A stretch of DNA of 64,000 nucleotides from Anaerolinea sp. (lineage in GTDB: Bacteria; Chloroflexota; Anaerolineae; Anaerolineales; Anaerolineaceae). Positions 51,882-63,885 of the stretch are shown here, one piece after another. Position 1 is the stretch's first letter; each line of letters begins with the position of its first letter. The notes below the pieces were generated by a model. That model made no database searches and had not been told where the DNA came from. It saw nothing but the letters and a program-made list of their open reading frames with translations. The position numbers and the translations under genes are program-made. The stretch lies in assembly GCA_020725865.1 (NCBI GenBank), contig DYEC01000011.1, positions 186,001 to 250,000 on the forward strand. The letters run 5' to 3'.

Positions 51882-52051
51882 TATTAACAAAACTCTTATG
51901 CAAAATCCCTCTACAATAGCTCAATTGAGTAAGCAAAATCCACCCATTCTCTGGTAAAATGCTGATAAGGACACGGATCAGACGGTTTGACATTTACCGT
52001 TAGACAAGTTGAAAAGTGCCGTTTGTAGTGTCTTTGAGGAGGTTTTCTAAC

Positions 52052-54553
<2,502 letters not shown>

Positions 54554-54580
54554 AAAGCCGGGTGGTATCCTCCGCTTTTT

Positions 54581-54613
54581 GACCGGTCTCATCTCTTGAG
54601 GCCGGTCTTTTTT
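54581..54613 (+). terminator. Terminator of clpC
   Basis: GACCGGTCTCA (54581-54591) pairs with TGAGGCCGGTC (54597-54607) with one T-G pair, followed by six T. Confidence 0.9.
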
Positions 54614-54680
54614 GGAAACTGCTCTGGTCATTTACCTGTTTTTGGGGGATAATAGCGTCAATTCAGGATACGGGAAGCGG

Positions 54681-54703
54681 GGGCAGGTTGAAAACCTGAC
54701 CCA
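54681..54703. repeat. Dispersed palindrome, copy 3
   Basis: GGGCAGGTT and AACCTGACCC form a stem with one bulged A, between clpC and radA. It is nearly identical to the copy at 13270-13289. Confidence 0.6.
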
Positions 54704-54739
54704 TAGATGAATTGATGAGGGTTTCAACCGGGAAGTGGA

Positions 54740-56152
54740 ATGATGGCAAAATCCATAAGTCATTATGTATGTCAACAGTGTGGACGAACGGCGCCGCAAT
54801 ACATGGGGCGCTGTCCATCCTGCGGAGGCTGGGGGACAATGCTGGAGGAAGTTATCCCGGCAACAGCGTCCCCCAAAGGCTCTGCACGGGGGTTAACCAG
54901 CGCCGGCACTCAACCGCGCCGCCTTTCTGAAGTGAGCGGCAATGCAGAAGAACGCCTTGCGCTCCCGATAAACGAGTTTGCGCGCGTGCTGGGTGGGGGA
55001 GTTGTACCCGGTTCAATTGTGCTGGTAGGCGGCGATCCCGGCATCGGCAAGTCCACACTTGTACTGCAAATGGCAGCTGAGATGGCAAAACAGGGGCGGG
55101 TGTTGTATGTCTCTGGTGAAGAATCCGAGCGTCAGATCAAGATGCGCGCCCTGCGTTTACTCAAATCCACCAATGGCAGTGAACCATTGATCCCTGAAGA
55201 ATTGTTTCTGGTTACAGAGACCAACCTGGACACGATCATGAACCATGTGGCGGCGGTCAAGCCGGCTCTGTTAATTGTGGATTCAATCCAGACGGTTTAT
55301 CTACCGGGGTTAGAATCAACCGCCGGGTCGGTGACACAAGTGCGCGAATGTGCGGCAAGGTTGCGTGAGCTGGCGAAAACCTCCGGAATGGCGGTCTTTG
55401 TGATCGGTCACGTAACCAAAGAAGGCATCATCGCCGGTCCGCGTGTGCTGGAGCATATCGTGGACACGGTGCTGTATCTGGAAGGTGACCGCTTTCTCTC
55501 TTTTCGCCTGCTGCGTTCGGTAAAGAACCGCTTTGGGGCAACTTCTGAGGTGGGTGTTTTCGAGATGCGCGAGCGCGGTATGGTTGAAGTGCCCAATCCA
55601 TCCGAGGCGTTTCTGGCGGAACGCATGGTCAATGCGCCAGGATCAGCAATTGCAGTGACGATGGAGGGAACGCGTCCTCTGCTGGTGGAGGTTCAGGGTC
55701 TAACCAGTCCGACCCATTTTGGCAACCCGCGCCGCACATCCAACGGGGTGGATATCAACCGTCTGCTGTTAATTGTGGCGGTGCTGACGCGGCGGCTTGG
55801 CTTGCATCTGGCAGAGCAGGATGTCTTTGCCAATGTGGTGGGCGGACTGCGCATTGAGGAACCGGCGGCAGATTTAGCGCTGGCGGCGGCGATTACCTCT
55901 TCACTGCGGGATGTGCCGGTACGTGCTGATGCGGTTTTAATCGGCGAGGTGGGACTTTCGGGTGAGCTGCGCCGTGTGGGGCACCTAGTAACACGATTGA
56001 ATGAAGCCGCCAAGCTGGGTTTTAAAGCCGCCATCGTGCCGCGCCGCATTTCCAAAGCCGAACCTTTGCCGGACAATATTCAGATACTGGAGGCGCGTTC
56101 GCTTCGTGAGGCGCTCAATCTGGCACTGGTGGCCGAAACAATGAAGAAGTGA
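54740..56152 (+). CDS. radA: DNA repair protein RadA
   Basis: A 470-aa RecA-like ATPase that helps process recombination intermediates. The N-terminal zinc finger has CxxC pairs (CQQCGR, CPSCGG). Walker A is GGDPGIGKST, the RadA-specific KNRFG motif lies in SVKNRFGATSEVG, and a C-terminal Lon-like domain follows (NPRRTSNGVDINRLLLI, GEVGLSGELRRV). ATG codons at 54740 and 54743 are both possible. The downstream hydrolase gene starts 58 nt later. Confidence 0.96.
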   Translation: MMAKSISHYVCQQCGRTAPQYMGRCPSCGGWGTMLEEVIPATASPKGSARGLTSAGTQPRRLSEVSGNAEERLALPINEFARVLGGGVVPGSIVLVGGDPGIGKSTLVLQMAAEMAKQGRVLYVSGEESERQIKMRALRLLKSTNGSEPLIPEELFLVTETNLDTIMNHVAAVKPALLIVDSIQTVYLPGLESTAGSVTQVRECAARLRELAKTSGMAVFVIGHVTKEGIIAGPRVLEHIVDTVLYLEGDRFLSFRLLRSVKNRFGATSEVGVFEMRERGMVEVPNPSEAFLAERMVNAPGSAIAVTMEGTRPLLVEVQGLTSPTHFGNPRRTSNGVDINRLLLIVAVLTRRLGLHLAEQDVFANVVGGLRIEEPAADLALAAAITSSLRDVPVRADAVLIGEVGLSGELRRVGHLVTRLNEAAKLGFKAAIVPRRISKAEPLPDNIQILEARSLREALNLALVAETMKK

Positions 56153-56210
56153 AATTGAATGCAAACTAACCGATGAGCATACCCAAACAAATGTATTGGA
56201 GGTGATTTTC

Positions 56211-56777
56211 ATGCCCGATCTCTCTGTTTTTCGTCCAGACCCGCAGCATTCTGCGCTGGTCATTGTGGATGTGCAGGAAAAACTTTCTGCTGCCATGCCG
56301 GATAATGTGTTGCAGCAGGTGGTGCGGAATATCGGGGTACTGGTGGCTGCTGCGGATGAGTTTCATTTTCCTGTGTTGCTGACCGAGCAGTATCCGCAGG
56401 GGCTGGGTGCGACGCTGGAGGCAATCAAATCTCCGCTGACAGATGTCACCCCGCTGGAAAAAATGAGTTTCAGTTGCTGTGCTGTGGCAGATTTCTGCAA
56501 ACAGTTGGAAGCCAAACGGGTGCGCGATATTCTGCTGGTTGGCATGGAGACTCATGTCTGCGTGACGCAAACAGCTCTGGATTTGTTGACCGATCATTAC
56601 CGCGTCTTTGTGCCAGCAGATGCGGTGTGCAGCCGTAGTGAGCAAAACTGGCGGCTGGGGCTTGACCTGATGCGTCAGGCAGGTGTGGTGATTGGCTCGA
56701 CCGAGATGTTCCTGTTTATGATGCTTGGCGAAGCCGGGACTGACCGTTTCCGAAAACTATCAAAATTGATACGATAG
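56211..56777 (+). CDS. Isochorismatase-like cysteine hydrolase
   Basis: A 188-aa hydrolase of the isochorismatase/YcaC/nicotinamidase superfamily. The triad is visible as the Asp of IVDVQEKL, the Lys of LEKMSF and the Cys of GMETHVCVTQTA. GGAGGTG lies 6 nt before the ATG. Substrate unknown; the length and sequence fit YcaC-like proteins better than nicotinamidase. It probably follows radA on the same transcript. Confidence 0.9.
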   Translation: MPDLSVFRPDPQHSALVIVDVQEKLSAAMPDNVLQQVVRNIGVLVAAADEFHFPVLLTEQYPQGLGATLEAIKSPLTDVTPLEKMSFSCCAVADFCKQLEAKRVRDILLVGMETHVCVTQTALDLLTDHYRVFVPADAVCSRSEQNWRLGLDLMRQAGVVIGSTEMFLFMMLGEAGTDRFRKLSKLIR

Positions 56778-56794
56778 CATTCTGGTAACATTTT

Positions 56795-56834
56795 ACAGCT
56801 CAGATTGTGAAATTTGCCACGCAAAATGAGCTGT
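56795..56834. promoter_or_regulatory. Nested inverted repeats over the nuo promoter
   Basis: ACAGCTCA (56795-56802) is repeated inverted as TGAGCTGT (56827-56834), with TTTGC-CAC-GCAAA (56813-56825) between. They surround the -35 box of the nuo promoter, which suits an operator, or a hairpin ending the upstream transcript. Confidence 0.5.
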
Positions 56835-56842
56835 GATATACT
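56814..56842 (+). promoter_or_regulatory. Promoter of the nuo operon
   Basis: TTGCCA (56814-56819), a 17-nt spacer ending in TGA (extended -10), and TATACT (56837-56842). The start is expected near 56849, 34 nt before nuoA. Confidence 0.7.
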
Positions 56843-56882
56843 ATAAATCGCTAAATCAGACCTTCTGTGTAAGGATTGTCTC

Positions 56883-57239
56883 ATGGCATCTCAGTTTTTT
56901 CCCATTCTGGTCATTCTGGCGCTGGCTTTATTTGTAGGTTTCTTTGTGGTAGTGCTGGGAACGATCTTCGGTCCCCGCCGTCCGACGGCGCGCAAATCCA
57001 GCCCTTATGAGTCGGGCATGGTGCCGTATGGACCCGGAACGCGGCGCATGTCGGTGCGCTATTATCTGGTGGGCGTCTTGTTCATTTTGTTTGATATTGA
57101 AGTAGTGTTTGTGTTGCCCTGGGCGGTGGTATTTCGCGAGCTGGGTATGCCGGGGCTGGTGCTGATGATCGTCTTTCTGGTAGTTTTAGAGGTGGCGTTT
57201 GTGTATGCGTGGAAGAAAGGAGCGCTGGAATGGGAATAG
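56883..57239 (+). CDS. nuoA: NADH-quinone oxidoreductase subunit A
   Basis: A 118-aa membrane subunit of complex I with three helices ([63 protein letters not shown]). The conserved loop [14 protein letters not shown] includes the family ESG motif, and [12 protein letters not shown] is diagnostic. The stop overlaps nuoB by 10 nt. First gene of the operon, behind the promoter at 56814-56842. Confidence 0.96.
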   Translation: MASQFFPILVILALALFVGFFVVVLGTIFGPRRPTARKSSPYESGMVPYGPGTRRMSVRYYLVGVLFILFDIEVVFVLPWAVVFRELGMPGLVLMIVFLVVLEVAFVYAWKKGALEWE

Positions 57240-57712
57240 AGCAAAAAACCGGCAACCTTGGCATTGTGACCACGTCACTGGAACAGGTGGTCAACTGGGC
57301 GCGGACAAATTCGATGTGGCCCATGCTTTTTGGTCTTGCCTGTTGTGCAATTGAAATGATGGCAGCTCAGGCATCGAATTATGATATGAGCCGCTTTGGG
57401 ATGGAACTGATGCGCGCCAGTCCGCGCCAGTCGGACTTGATGATTGTTGCTGGACGGGTTTCGCGTAAAATGGCTCCCGTATTGCGTAAACTGTATGATC
57501 AGATGCCTGATCCGAAGTGGGTCATTGCAATGGGGGATTGTGCTTCCTGTGGCGGAGTGTTTAATAATTATGCGATTGTGCAGGGGGTGGATGAGGTTGT
57601 GCCTGTGGATGTGTATGTGGCAGGCTGTCCACCGCGGCCGGAGGGTTTGATACATGGGGTGATGACCTTACATGAAAAAGTCAAGAAAGAAAAACTAGGG
57701 AAGTGGAAATAA
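57230..57712 (+). CDS. nuoB: NADH-quinone oxidoreductase subunit B
   Basis: A 160-aa subunit that holds iron-sulfur cluster N2 next to the quinone site. The ligands are C38, C39 ([10 protein letters not shown]), C104 (MGDCASCGG) and C133 (AGCPPRPE). AAAGGAG precedes the ATG at 57230, inside the end of nuoA. Its stop overlaps the nuoC ATG as TAATG. Confidence 0.97.
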   Translation: MGIEQKTGNLGIVTTSLEQVVNWARTNSMWPMLFGLACCAIEMMAAQASNYDMSRFGMELMRASPRQSDLMIVAGRVSRKMAPVLRKLYDQMPDPKWVIAMGDCASCGGVFNNYAIVQGVDEVVPVDVYVAGCPPRPEGLIHGVMTLHEKVKKEKLGKWK

Positions 57713-58224
57713 TGGACAAGACCCTTCAAACTGTTGCCCATGCGATGCAGTCTCGTTTTGGCGCCGAAGTGCAAGAAGCGCACGGCGAGATGACGCTCTT
57801 TCTGCCGCCGCAGCGTCTTGTTCCGGCTGCAAAGGCGCTAAAAGAGGAATTCGGTTTTGATATGCTCATGGACCTTACCGCTGTTGATTACTGGCCGCAG
57901 CTCAAACCGCGTTTTCATGTGGTGTATCAGCTCTATGCGTTTGGGAGAAACTTGCAACTGCGCCTGCGCACCGGGTTAGACGGCAACGCACCGGCTATGG
58001 ATACCCTTGAGACGGTCTATCCAAACGCTAACTGGTTTGAGCGTGAGGTATTCGATATGTTCGGTATCCGCTTCAACGGACATTCAGACCTTCGTCGTAT
58101 CATCATGCCCTACGACTGGCAGGGGCATCCGTTGCGAAAGGATTACCCGCTCGGGTATGAGGAAGTAGAATTCACGTTCAATTTTGATGAAATTGAACGC
58201 AAAAAACCCTATGCAAAGGAATAG
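57712..58224 (+). CDS. nuoC: NADH-quinone oxidoreductase subunit C
   Basis: A 170-aa peripheral-arm subunit (30-kDa type). Conserved parts are MDLTAVDYWP, FHVVYQLYAF and the signature EREVFDMFGIRFNGHSDLRRIIMPYDWQGHPLRKDYPLG. The ATG at 57712 overlaps the nuoB stop; a GTG at 57703 is the alternative. A strong hairpin follows before nuoD. Confidence 0.96.
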   Translation: MDKTLQTVAHAMQSRFGAEVQEAHGEMTLFLPPQRLVPAAKALKEEFGFDMLMDLTAVDYWPQLKPRFHVVYQLYAFGRNLQLRLRTGLDGNAPAMDTLETVYPNANWFEREVFDMFGIRFNGHSDLRRIIMPYDWQGHPLRKDYPLGYEEVEFTFNFDEIERKKPYAKE

Positions 58225-58234
58225 CGAGCTACAG

Positions 58235-58289
58235 CGGACATTGAGAATTTTCGAAAAACAATCCGAAATGCCAGAATTCTCAATGTCCG
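58235..58289 (+). repeat. Long intercistronic hairpin between nuoC and nuoD
   Basis: CGGACATTGAGAATT (58235-58249) pairs perfectly over 15 bp with its complement at 58275-58289, around a 25-nt loop with TTTCG and CGAAA inside. TTTGTTTG follows, so it is terminator-like although it lies inside the operon. The other nuo genes shown overlap or are spaced by 64 nt or less. Confidence 0.8.
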
Positions 58290-58328
58290 TTTGTTTGTGG
58301 TTTTGCTGCAGATGCTTTTGAGGTGTGT

Positions 58329-59558
58329 ATGACGGATATTCGTGAAGTTACTGTAGATGAACTACGGCATCTGGTTACTGATCGGGCGTTGAGCGGGGAA
58401 ACGTTGTTGCTCAACATGGGTCCTCAGCACCCCAGCACCCACGGCGTGTTACGGTTACTGCTGGAGCTGGACGGGGAAATTGTGCTTAACTGCGTCCCCG
58501 ATATTGGCTTTCTGCACACCGGCGTCGAAAAGAACATGGAAGCCAAAACGTATCAAAAAGCAGAGGTGATGACTGACCGGCTAGATTATCTCAATCCGAT
58601 TGGCAACAATCTGGTGTACTGTCTGGCGGTGGAAAAACTGCTTGGGCTGGATGTGCCGCCGCGCGCTCAGGCGATTCGCGTCATTCTGGCAGAGCTAACC
58701 CGTCTCAACTCGCATTTGCTTTGGCTCGGTACATCGGCGCTCGATCTCGGTGCGATGTCAGTGTTCTTATACTGCATGCGCGAGCGCGAGATCATTCTGG
58801 ATATTTTTGAAATGTGCTCTGGGCAGCGCATGATGACCACTTACGTCCGCCCGGGCGGCTTATGGCGCGATGTGCCGGTGGAATTTGAAAGTGCGGTGAG
58901 AAATTTTATCGAGCTGATGCCCCGGCGGATTGACGAATACGAACGCCTGTTGAGCAACAATCCCCTCTTTTTGGAGCGCACCATTGGTATTGGTGTCATC
59001 ACCCGTGAGCAGTGTATTGAGTGGGGTGTGACCGGTCCGATTGCTCGTGCCAGCGGCTTGAAGTTAGATTTGCGGAAAGCTCGTCCCTATTCAGGCTATG
59101 AGCAATACGATTTTGAGATACCCACCCAAACCGCCGGTGATGTTCGTGCTCGCTATCAGGTGCGTGTAGCAGAAATGCGTGAGTCGCTCAAAATCATCCG
59201 GCAGGCACTGGATAAACTGCCTTATGGTCCGGTACGCAGCAATAACCGCAAATATGTTCCGCCGCCGCGTTCGGAAATTGGTGTCAGCATGGAAGCGCTG
59301 ATTCATCATTTCAAGTTATGGACAGAGGGCTTTCACGCACCGAAGGGGTATGTATATGCCACCATTGAATCACCACGCGGCGAGCTGGGGGTGTATCTGG
59401 AAAGCGACGGCGGCACCAAACCTTACCGAGTTCATTACCGCACGCCAACTTTTGCTCACCTGCAGCTTATGCCGCTGTTGACAAAGAACCATTTTGTGGC
59501 GGATGTGGTGGCAATCATTGGCAGTGTTGATATTGTTCTGGGAGATGCAGACCGGTGA
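58329..59558 (+). CDS. nuoD: NADH-quinone oxidoreductase subunit D
   Basis: A 409-aa quinone-site subunit (49-kDa type), related to NiFe hydrogenase large subunits but without Ni ligands. Landmarks are NMGPQHPSTHGVLRLLLELDGE, IGFLHTGVEKNMEAKTYQKA and RLDYLNPIGNN, and the C terminus ends in IGSVDIVLGDADR. GAGG precedes the ATG at 58329. Its TGA overlaps the nuoE GTG (GTGA). Confidence 0.97.
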   Translation: MTDIREVTVDELRHLVTDRALSGETLLLNMGPQHPSTHGVLRLLLELDGEIVLNCVPDIGFLHTGVEKNMEAKTYQKAEVMTDRLDYLNPIGNNLVYCLAVEKLLGLDVPPRAQAIRVILAELTRLNSHLLWLGTSALDLGAMSVFLYCMREREIILDIFEMCSGQRMMTTYVRPGGLWRDVPVEFESAVRNFIELMPRRIDEYERLLSNNPLFLERTIGIGVITREQCIEWGVTGPIARASGLKLDLRKARPYSGYEQYDFEIPTQTAGDVRARYQVRVAEMRESLKIIRQALDKLPYGPVRSNNRKYVPPPRSEIGVSMEALIHHFKLWTEGFHAPKGYVYATIESPRGELGVYLESDGGTKPYRVHYRTPTFAHLQLMPLLTKNHFVADVVAIIGSVDIVLGDADR

Positions 59559-60073
59559 ACGAGTTACAACGAGAATATCCCGAAGAAATCGAGCGCATTC
59601 TGGCGAAGTATCCGCCTGAAAATAAACGCTCAGCCGTTATGCCGTTGCTGTATCTGGCACAGCGTCGGCAGGGTTATATCCCGCCGCAGGCGATTCAGGA
59701 AATTGCTCAAATTCTAGAGCTTTCAACAACCGAGGTGGCATCTGTGGCTGGCTTTTACAGCCTGTTTCACGAGCAACCCGAGGGACGTTGGCGGATACAG
59801 GTTTGCACAGATTTGCCCTGTGCATTGCGCGGTGCGGATGAGTTTTTGAAAAGGTTATGTGAGGCGCTTGGCGTTGCAGTTGGTGGAACAACCGCGGATG
59901 GGCTGTTCACGGTGGAAGAAGTGAAATGTCTGGCTGCTTGTCACCGGGCGCCGGTCTTTCAGCTTCAAGGGGATGGCGAAATTAAGTATTATGAAAGCCA
60001 AAGCATAGATACCGTGCTGGCACTGGTGGAAGAATTGCGCTGCAAAGCTGAAAGCAAAAAGGAGGGCGCATGA
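59555..60073 (+). CDS. nuoE: NADH-quinone oxidoreductase subunit E
   Basis: A 172-aa 24-kDa-type subunit with a thioredoxin fold holding a 2Fe-2S cluster. Ligands are C84, C89 (VCTDLPCALRG), C125 and C129 (KCLAACHRAP). The start is GTG, overlapping the nuoD stop. Its stop overlaps the nuoF ATG as ATGA. Presence of E, F and G shows that this complex I has the NADH-oxidising module, unlike the 11-subunit forms of some phyla. Confidence 0.96.
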   Translation: MNELQREYPEEIERILAKYPPENKRSAVMPLLYLAQRRQGYIPPQAIQEIAQILELSTTEVASVAGFYSLFHEQPEGRWRIQVCTDLPCALRGADEFLKRLCEALGVAVGGTTADGLFTVEEVKCLAACHRAPVFQLQGDGEIKYYESQSIDTVLALVEELRCKAESKKEGA

Positions 60074-61323
60074 AAGAACACATCCTCCTGCGTCATCGCG
60101 ATATTCCAGACCTGCACCGGCTGGAGGTGTATCAGAAACACGGCGGGTTTGAGACTTTCCGTAGAGCAGTAACCACCCTGAAACCGGAAGAAGTGCTGAA
60201 TGAAGTGAAGGCTTCTGGGTTGCGGGGACGTGGCGGGGCAGGTTTCCCGACCGGCGTGAAATGGAGTTTTTTGCCGAACAATCTCTGGCCCCACTATGTG
60301 GTTGCCAATGCGGACGAATCCGAACCCGGAACATTCAAAGACCGTGAAATTCTGGAAAGCAACCCCTATCAGTTTTTAGAAGGGTTAATGCTGGCTTCGT
60401 ACGCAGTGCAGGCAAATCTATCGTATGTCTATTTGCGTGGTGAGTTCTGGCAGATTGCCCGGCATCTGGATGCCTGCATTGCAGAGCTAGAAGCGGCAGG
60501 TTTGTTGGGGGAACATCTGTTTGGAACGGATTACTCACTGCGCATTTACACTCACCTCGGCGCAGGGGCGTATATCTGTGGTGAGGAAACCGCCTTGCTG
60601 GAGTCGCTGGAGGGCAAGCTGGGGCAGCCGCGCTTGCGTCCGCCTTTTCCGGCAGTGTATGGGTTGTTTGGCAAACCGACGGTGATTAACAACGTTGAGA
60701 CGCTGGCAAATGTTCCCCCAATTGTTGAAAGGGGAGCGAGCTGGTATCGCACGTATGGCACAGAGAAGAGTCCGGGGGTCAAGATTTTCTGCCTTTCGGG
60801 GTGTGTTAACCATCCAGGCAATTATGAATTGCCGCTGGGGACGACATTCCGTGAATTGATTTTCGAGTATGGCGGCGGTGTGCCTGCCGGACGCAAGGTC
60901 AAAGCCATTATGGCGGCGGGAGCTTCTTCTAGCTTGATCGCCGCAGATGAAAATGCGCTTGATACGCCGATGGATTATGAATCGGTGCAGGAGAAGCTGG
61001 GCGCACCTCTCGGTTCGGCTTCAGTGATTGTAATAGATGATTCGGTTAACATCGCCTGGCTGGTGAGTAAGACAATTGAGTTTTTCAAGCACGAGTCGTG
61101 TGGCAAATGCACACCCTGCCGCGAGGGCACATTCTGGATGAACCGCATCGCCCAGCGGATTGAGCATGGCAAAAGTGCACCAGAAGATGTACAGTTGCTG
61201 GAGGCGGTGGCTTCGCAGATACAGAATAAATGTTTGTGCGCTCTGGGCGAATTTTCAATTATGGCGGTGCTTTCGGGTATCCAGAAGTTCCGCACGGATT
61301 TTGAGGCAAAGGTGAATGGGTGA
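60070..61323 (+). CDS. nuoF: NADH-quinone oxidoreductase subunit F
   Basis: A 417-aa 51-kDa-type subunit that binds NADH, FMN and a 4Fe-4S cluster. The nucleotide and FMN loops are GLRGRGGAGFPTGVKW and NADESEPGTFKDR, with AYICGEETALLESLEG following. The cluster ligands are in ESCGKCTPCREGT and NKCLCALGE. The ATG overlaps nuoE. Confidence 0.97.
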   Translation: MKEHILLRHRDIPDLHRLEVYQKHGGFETFRRAVTTLKPEEVLNEVKASGLRGRGGAGFPTGVKWSFLPNNLWPHYVVANADESEPGTFKDREILESNPYQFLEGLMLASYAVQANLSYVYLRGEFWQIARHLDACIAELEAAGLLGEHLFGTDYSLRIYTHLGAGAYICGEETALLESLEGKLGQPRLRPPFPAVYGLFGKPTVINNVETLANVPPIVERGASWYRTYGTEKSPGVKIFCLSGCVNHPGNYELPLGTTFRELIFEYGGGVPAGRKVKAIMAAGASSSLIAADENALDTPMDYESVQEKLGAPLGSASVIVIDDSVNIAWLVSKTIEFFKHESCGKCTPCREGTFWMNRIAQRIEHGKSAPEDVQLLEAVASQIQNKCLCALGEFSIMAVLSGIQKFRTDFEAKVNG

Positions 61324-61387
61324 AGTTTTCCTGCTGCGCCCTATCTTTTGTGAGGGCTGGCGGTAGTCAATACAGGAGTAGCGCTGC

Positions 61388-63862
61388 ATGGTTGTAAAAA
61401 TGGTTTCTTTGACGATTGACGGTCGGGCAGTTGCTGTCCCTGCCGGAACGCTGGTGGTGGATGCCGCAAAAAAAGCCGGCATAGATATTCCGGTCTTTTG
61501 CTATCATCCTAAACTGGACCCGGTGGGGATGTGCCGCCAGTGTCTGGTGGAAATCGGCAGACCGCTGATAGACCGGGCAACGAATCAGTTTATCCTGGAT
61601 GCGGATGGTAAGCCAAAAATCTCTTTTGGTCCAAAGCTAGAAACTGCCTGTACCACCCCAGTCAGTGAGGGGATGGTCGTGGTGACGGACAGTGATAAAG
61701 TTGTTGCGGCTCGCAAGGATGTTCTCGAGTTTATTCTCACCTCACACCCATTGGATTGCCCCATATGCGATAAGGGTGGTGAGTGTCCATTGCAAAATTT
61801 GACCATGCGCTACGGTCCACCGGTGAGCCGTTTCCTGTTTGATGAAAAGATGCATTTGGCAAAGCATGTGCCGCTAGGTGAATTAATTTATCTCGACCGC
61901 GAGCGATGTATCCAGTGCGGGCGCTGTGTGCGTTTCCAGAGCGAACTGGTGGATGACCCGGTGATTGGTTTTTCGCAGCGCGGGCGGGCTTTGCAAATCG
62001 TTACCTTTTCCAATCCGGGCTTTGATTCTATCTGGTCGGGCAACACAACCGATATTTGCCCGGTGGGTGCGTTGACCACAGCGGATTTTCGCTTTGGAGC
62101 GCGTCCCTGGGAGATGAACGCCTCAGCTTCAATTTGTAATCACTGCGCGGTTGGCTGTAATCTGACTTACAATGTGCGCCGGGAAGCTAAAGCCGGCGGC
62201 AAGACGGTCATCAAACGAGTCATGCCTCGCCAGAATGAAATGGTGAATGAAATCTGGCTGTGTGATAAGGGGCGGCTGGCGTATCATTACATGGAAAGCG
62301 ACCAGCGCCTGGAACAGCCGCTGGTGCGCAAGGGTGGCGAGCTGGTGCCGGCTGGCTGGGATGAGGCTTTGAATCTGGTAACGGAAAAGCTGCGTAGTGC
62401 AGGCAACCGCATGGTCATGCTGGTGGGCGGACGACTCTCGAACGAAGACTTGTTTAATCTTGGTGAACTAACTGAAGCGCAGGGCGGGCAAAAACTGCTC
62501 TATTCGTATATGGGTGGCGGCGATCTGGTCAGCCGTTTTGCGCCGCCAAAGGGCAGTAATCTGGGCGAGCTGGGAGCGGGTAGCGTGGTGCTGGTGGTGG
62601 CTTGCGATTTGCATCAGGAAGCGCCGCTGTGGTGGTTGCGCCTGAAACAGGCGGTCAAGCGCGGCGCAAAGCTGATTGTTGCCAGTGCCCGTCCAACGCG
62701 CCTGGATAAATTCGCCACGCATGTAGTTCGCTATGCCTATGGTGAAGAAACGCGGACGGTTGCGGCATTCCTTCCGGTGAATGTTGCCGGTGCACCGCAG
62801 GTGATTCAGAGCGCGGCAAAAACGCTCACCGAAGCGGAAGACCTGATTGTCATTTATGGTAGCGACGGGCTTTACCTCGAAGAATCAACCGCACTGGCGC
62901 GCACCTGTGCCGAGTTGCTGCTCAAGACGAACCACACTGGCAAGGTAAACAGTGGATTGCTGGCAGCCTGGCAAAACGGCAACCTGCAGGGCGGTTGGGA
63001 ATTAGGTTTCCGCACCGTTCCCGACCTGGCGGAGAGATTGGAGAAAGCTGCTCTAGTTTGGGTGGCAGCGGCGGATCCGGCGGGTGATGACCCGGCGCTG
63101 GCAAAGGCGGTACGCCGAACGGGGTTCCTTGTCGTACAGGAGTTGTTTCTGACCGAGACGGCGCGCATGGCAGATGTGGTGTTTCCGGTGCTGGTAAACG
63201 CTGAACGGGAGGGTAGCTACACTTCCGGCGAGCGGCGTGTGCAGCGTTTTTATCCTGCTTTGCCACCGAAGGGTATTGTCCCGGAGGCGCGTCCCGACTT
63301 TGCCATCCCTGCACTGGTGGGTGAAAAGCTGGGCATTGAACTGGAGGATCATTCGGCCGCGCTGGTCATGGAACACATTGCGGCGAAATTTGCCGCGTTT
63401 GCTGGTATTAACTACCAGAGACTGGCAGAAGTGGCAGAGCAATGGCCTCCGGTAGGGGGAAGCGACCTTTACTATGGCGGCACTTCATATCTGAACCGGC
63501 AGGGATTGGGTGTAACGCTCTCCGATGTTTTACAAGGTGAGAGTTTGCTGAACCCTGCCCCAATCCAGACTACTCAACGGCAAAAACCTTCTGCCGATGC
63601 ACTGCCTGTTTATCCCATTCAATTGTTGTATGATCGCGGGACAACCATCCTTCCCAGTGCTTTGTTGCATGAACGGTTGGTGCAGCCAGCGGTTTGGGTA
63701 CATCCGACAACAGCGGCAGAACATAAGCTTCAAAGTAAGGCGCGGCTAATTTATGAGGGGGAAGCAGTTGAAGTGGCTGTTCTACTGAGCGAGCAAACGC
63801 CCCCAAAGGTTGCGCTTTTGCCGCGCTCGGTTGGCTTATTGGGATACTGGCTCGAAGCTTGA
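61388..63862 (+). CDS. nuoG: NADH-quinone oxidoreductase subunit G
   Basis: An 824-aa 75-kDa-type subunit. The N-terminal ferredoxin-like part binds 2Fe-2S (PVFCYHPKL, GMCRQCLVE), then HPLDCPICDKGGECPLQN, RCIQCGRCVRFQ and a molybdopterin-type CNHCAVGCNL for 4Fe-4S clusters. The last is the extra N7-type site found only in some bacteria. The rest is a molybdopterin oxidoreductase-like domain without a visible cofactor role. AGGAG lies 9 nt before the ATG. It starts 64 nt after nuoF, the largest such gap except the nuoC-nuoD one. Confidence 0.96.
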   Translation: MVVKMVSLTIDGRAVAVPAGTLVVDAAKKAGIDIPVFCYHPKLDPVGMCRQCLVEIGRPLIDRATNQFILDADGKPKISFGPKLETACTTPVSEGMVVVTDSDKVVAARKDVLEFILTSHPLDCPICDKGGECPLQNLTMRYGPPVSRFLFDEKMHLAKHVPLGELIYLDRERCIQCGRCVRFQSELVDDPVIGFSQRGRALQIVTFSNPGFDSIWSGNTTDICPVGALTTADFRFGARPWEMNASASICNHCAVGCNLTYNVRREAKAGGKTVIKRVMPRQNEMVNEIWLCDKGRLAYHYMESDQRLEQPLVRKGGELVPAGWDEALNLVTEKLRSAGNRMVMLVGGRLSNEDLFNLGELTEAQGGQKLLYSYMGGGDLVSRFAPPKGSNLGELGAGSVVLVVACDLHQEAPLWWLRLKQAVKRGAKLIVASARPTRLDKFATHVVRYAYGEETRTVAAFLPVNVAGAPQVIQSAAKTLTEAEDLIVIYGSDGLYLEESTALARTCAELLLKTNHTGKVNSGLLAAWQNGNLQGGWELGFRTVPDLAERLEKAALVWVAAADPAGDDPALAKAVRRTGFLVVQELFLTETARMADVVFPVLVNAEREGSYTSGERRVQRFYPALPPKGIVPEARPDFAIPALVGEKLGIELEDHSAALVMEHIAAKFAAFAGINYQRLAEVAEQWPPVGGSDLYYGGTSYLNRQGLGVTLSDVLQGESLLNPAPIQTTQRQKPSADALPVYPIQLLYDRGTTILPSALLHERLVQPAVWVHPTTAAEHKLQSKARLIYEGEAVEVAVLLSEQTPPKVALLPRSVGLLGYWLEA

Positions 63863-63885
63863 CAGTTTGCTCTGAAAGGAACGCT

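Noticed and set aside
51073-51957. 294-codon open frame antisense to rtcB
   Set aside because: The RtcB motifs on the minus strand are unambiguous; the antisense protein is low in recognisable features.
51847-52051. CIRCE or CtsR control site upstream of clpC
   Set aside because: No TTAGCACTC-N9-GAGTGCTAA or CtsR heptad repeat is present.
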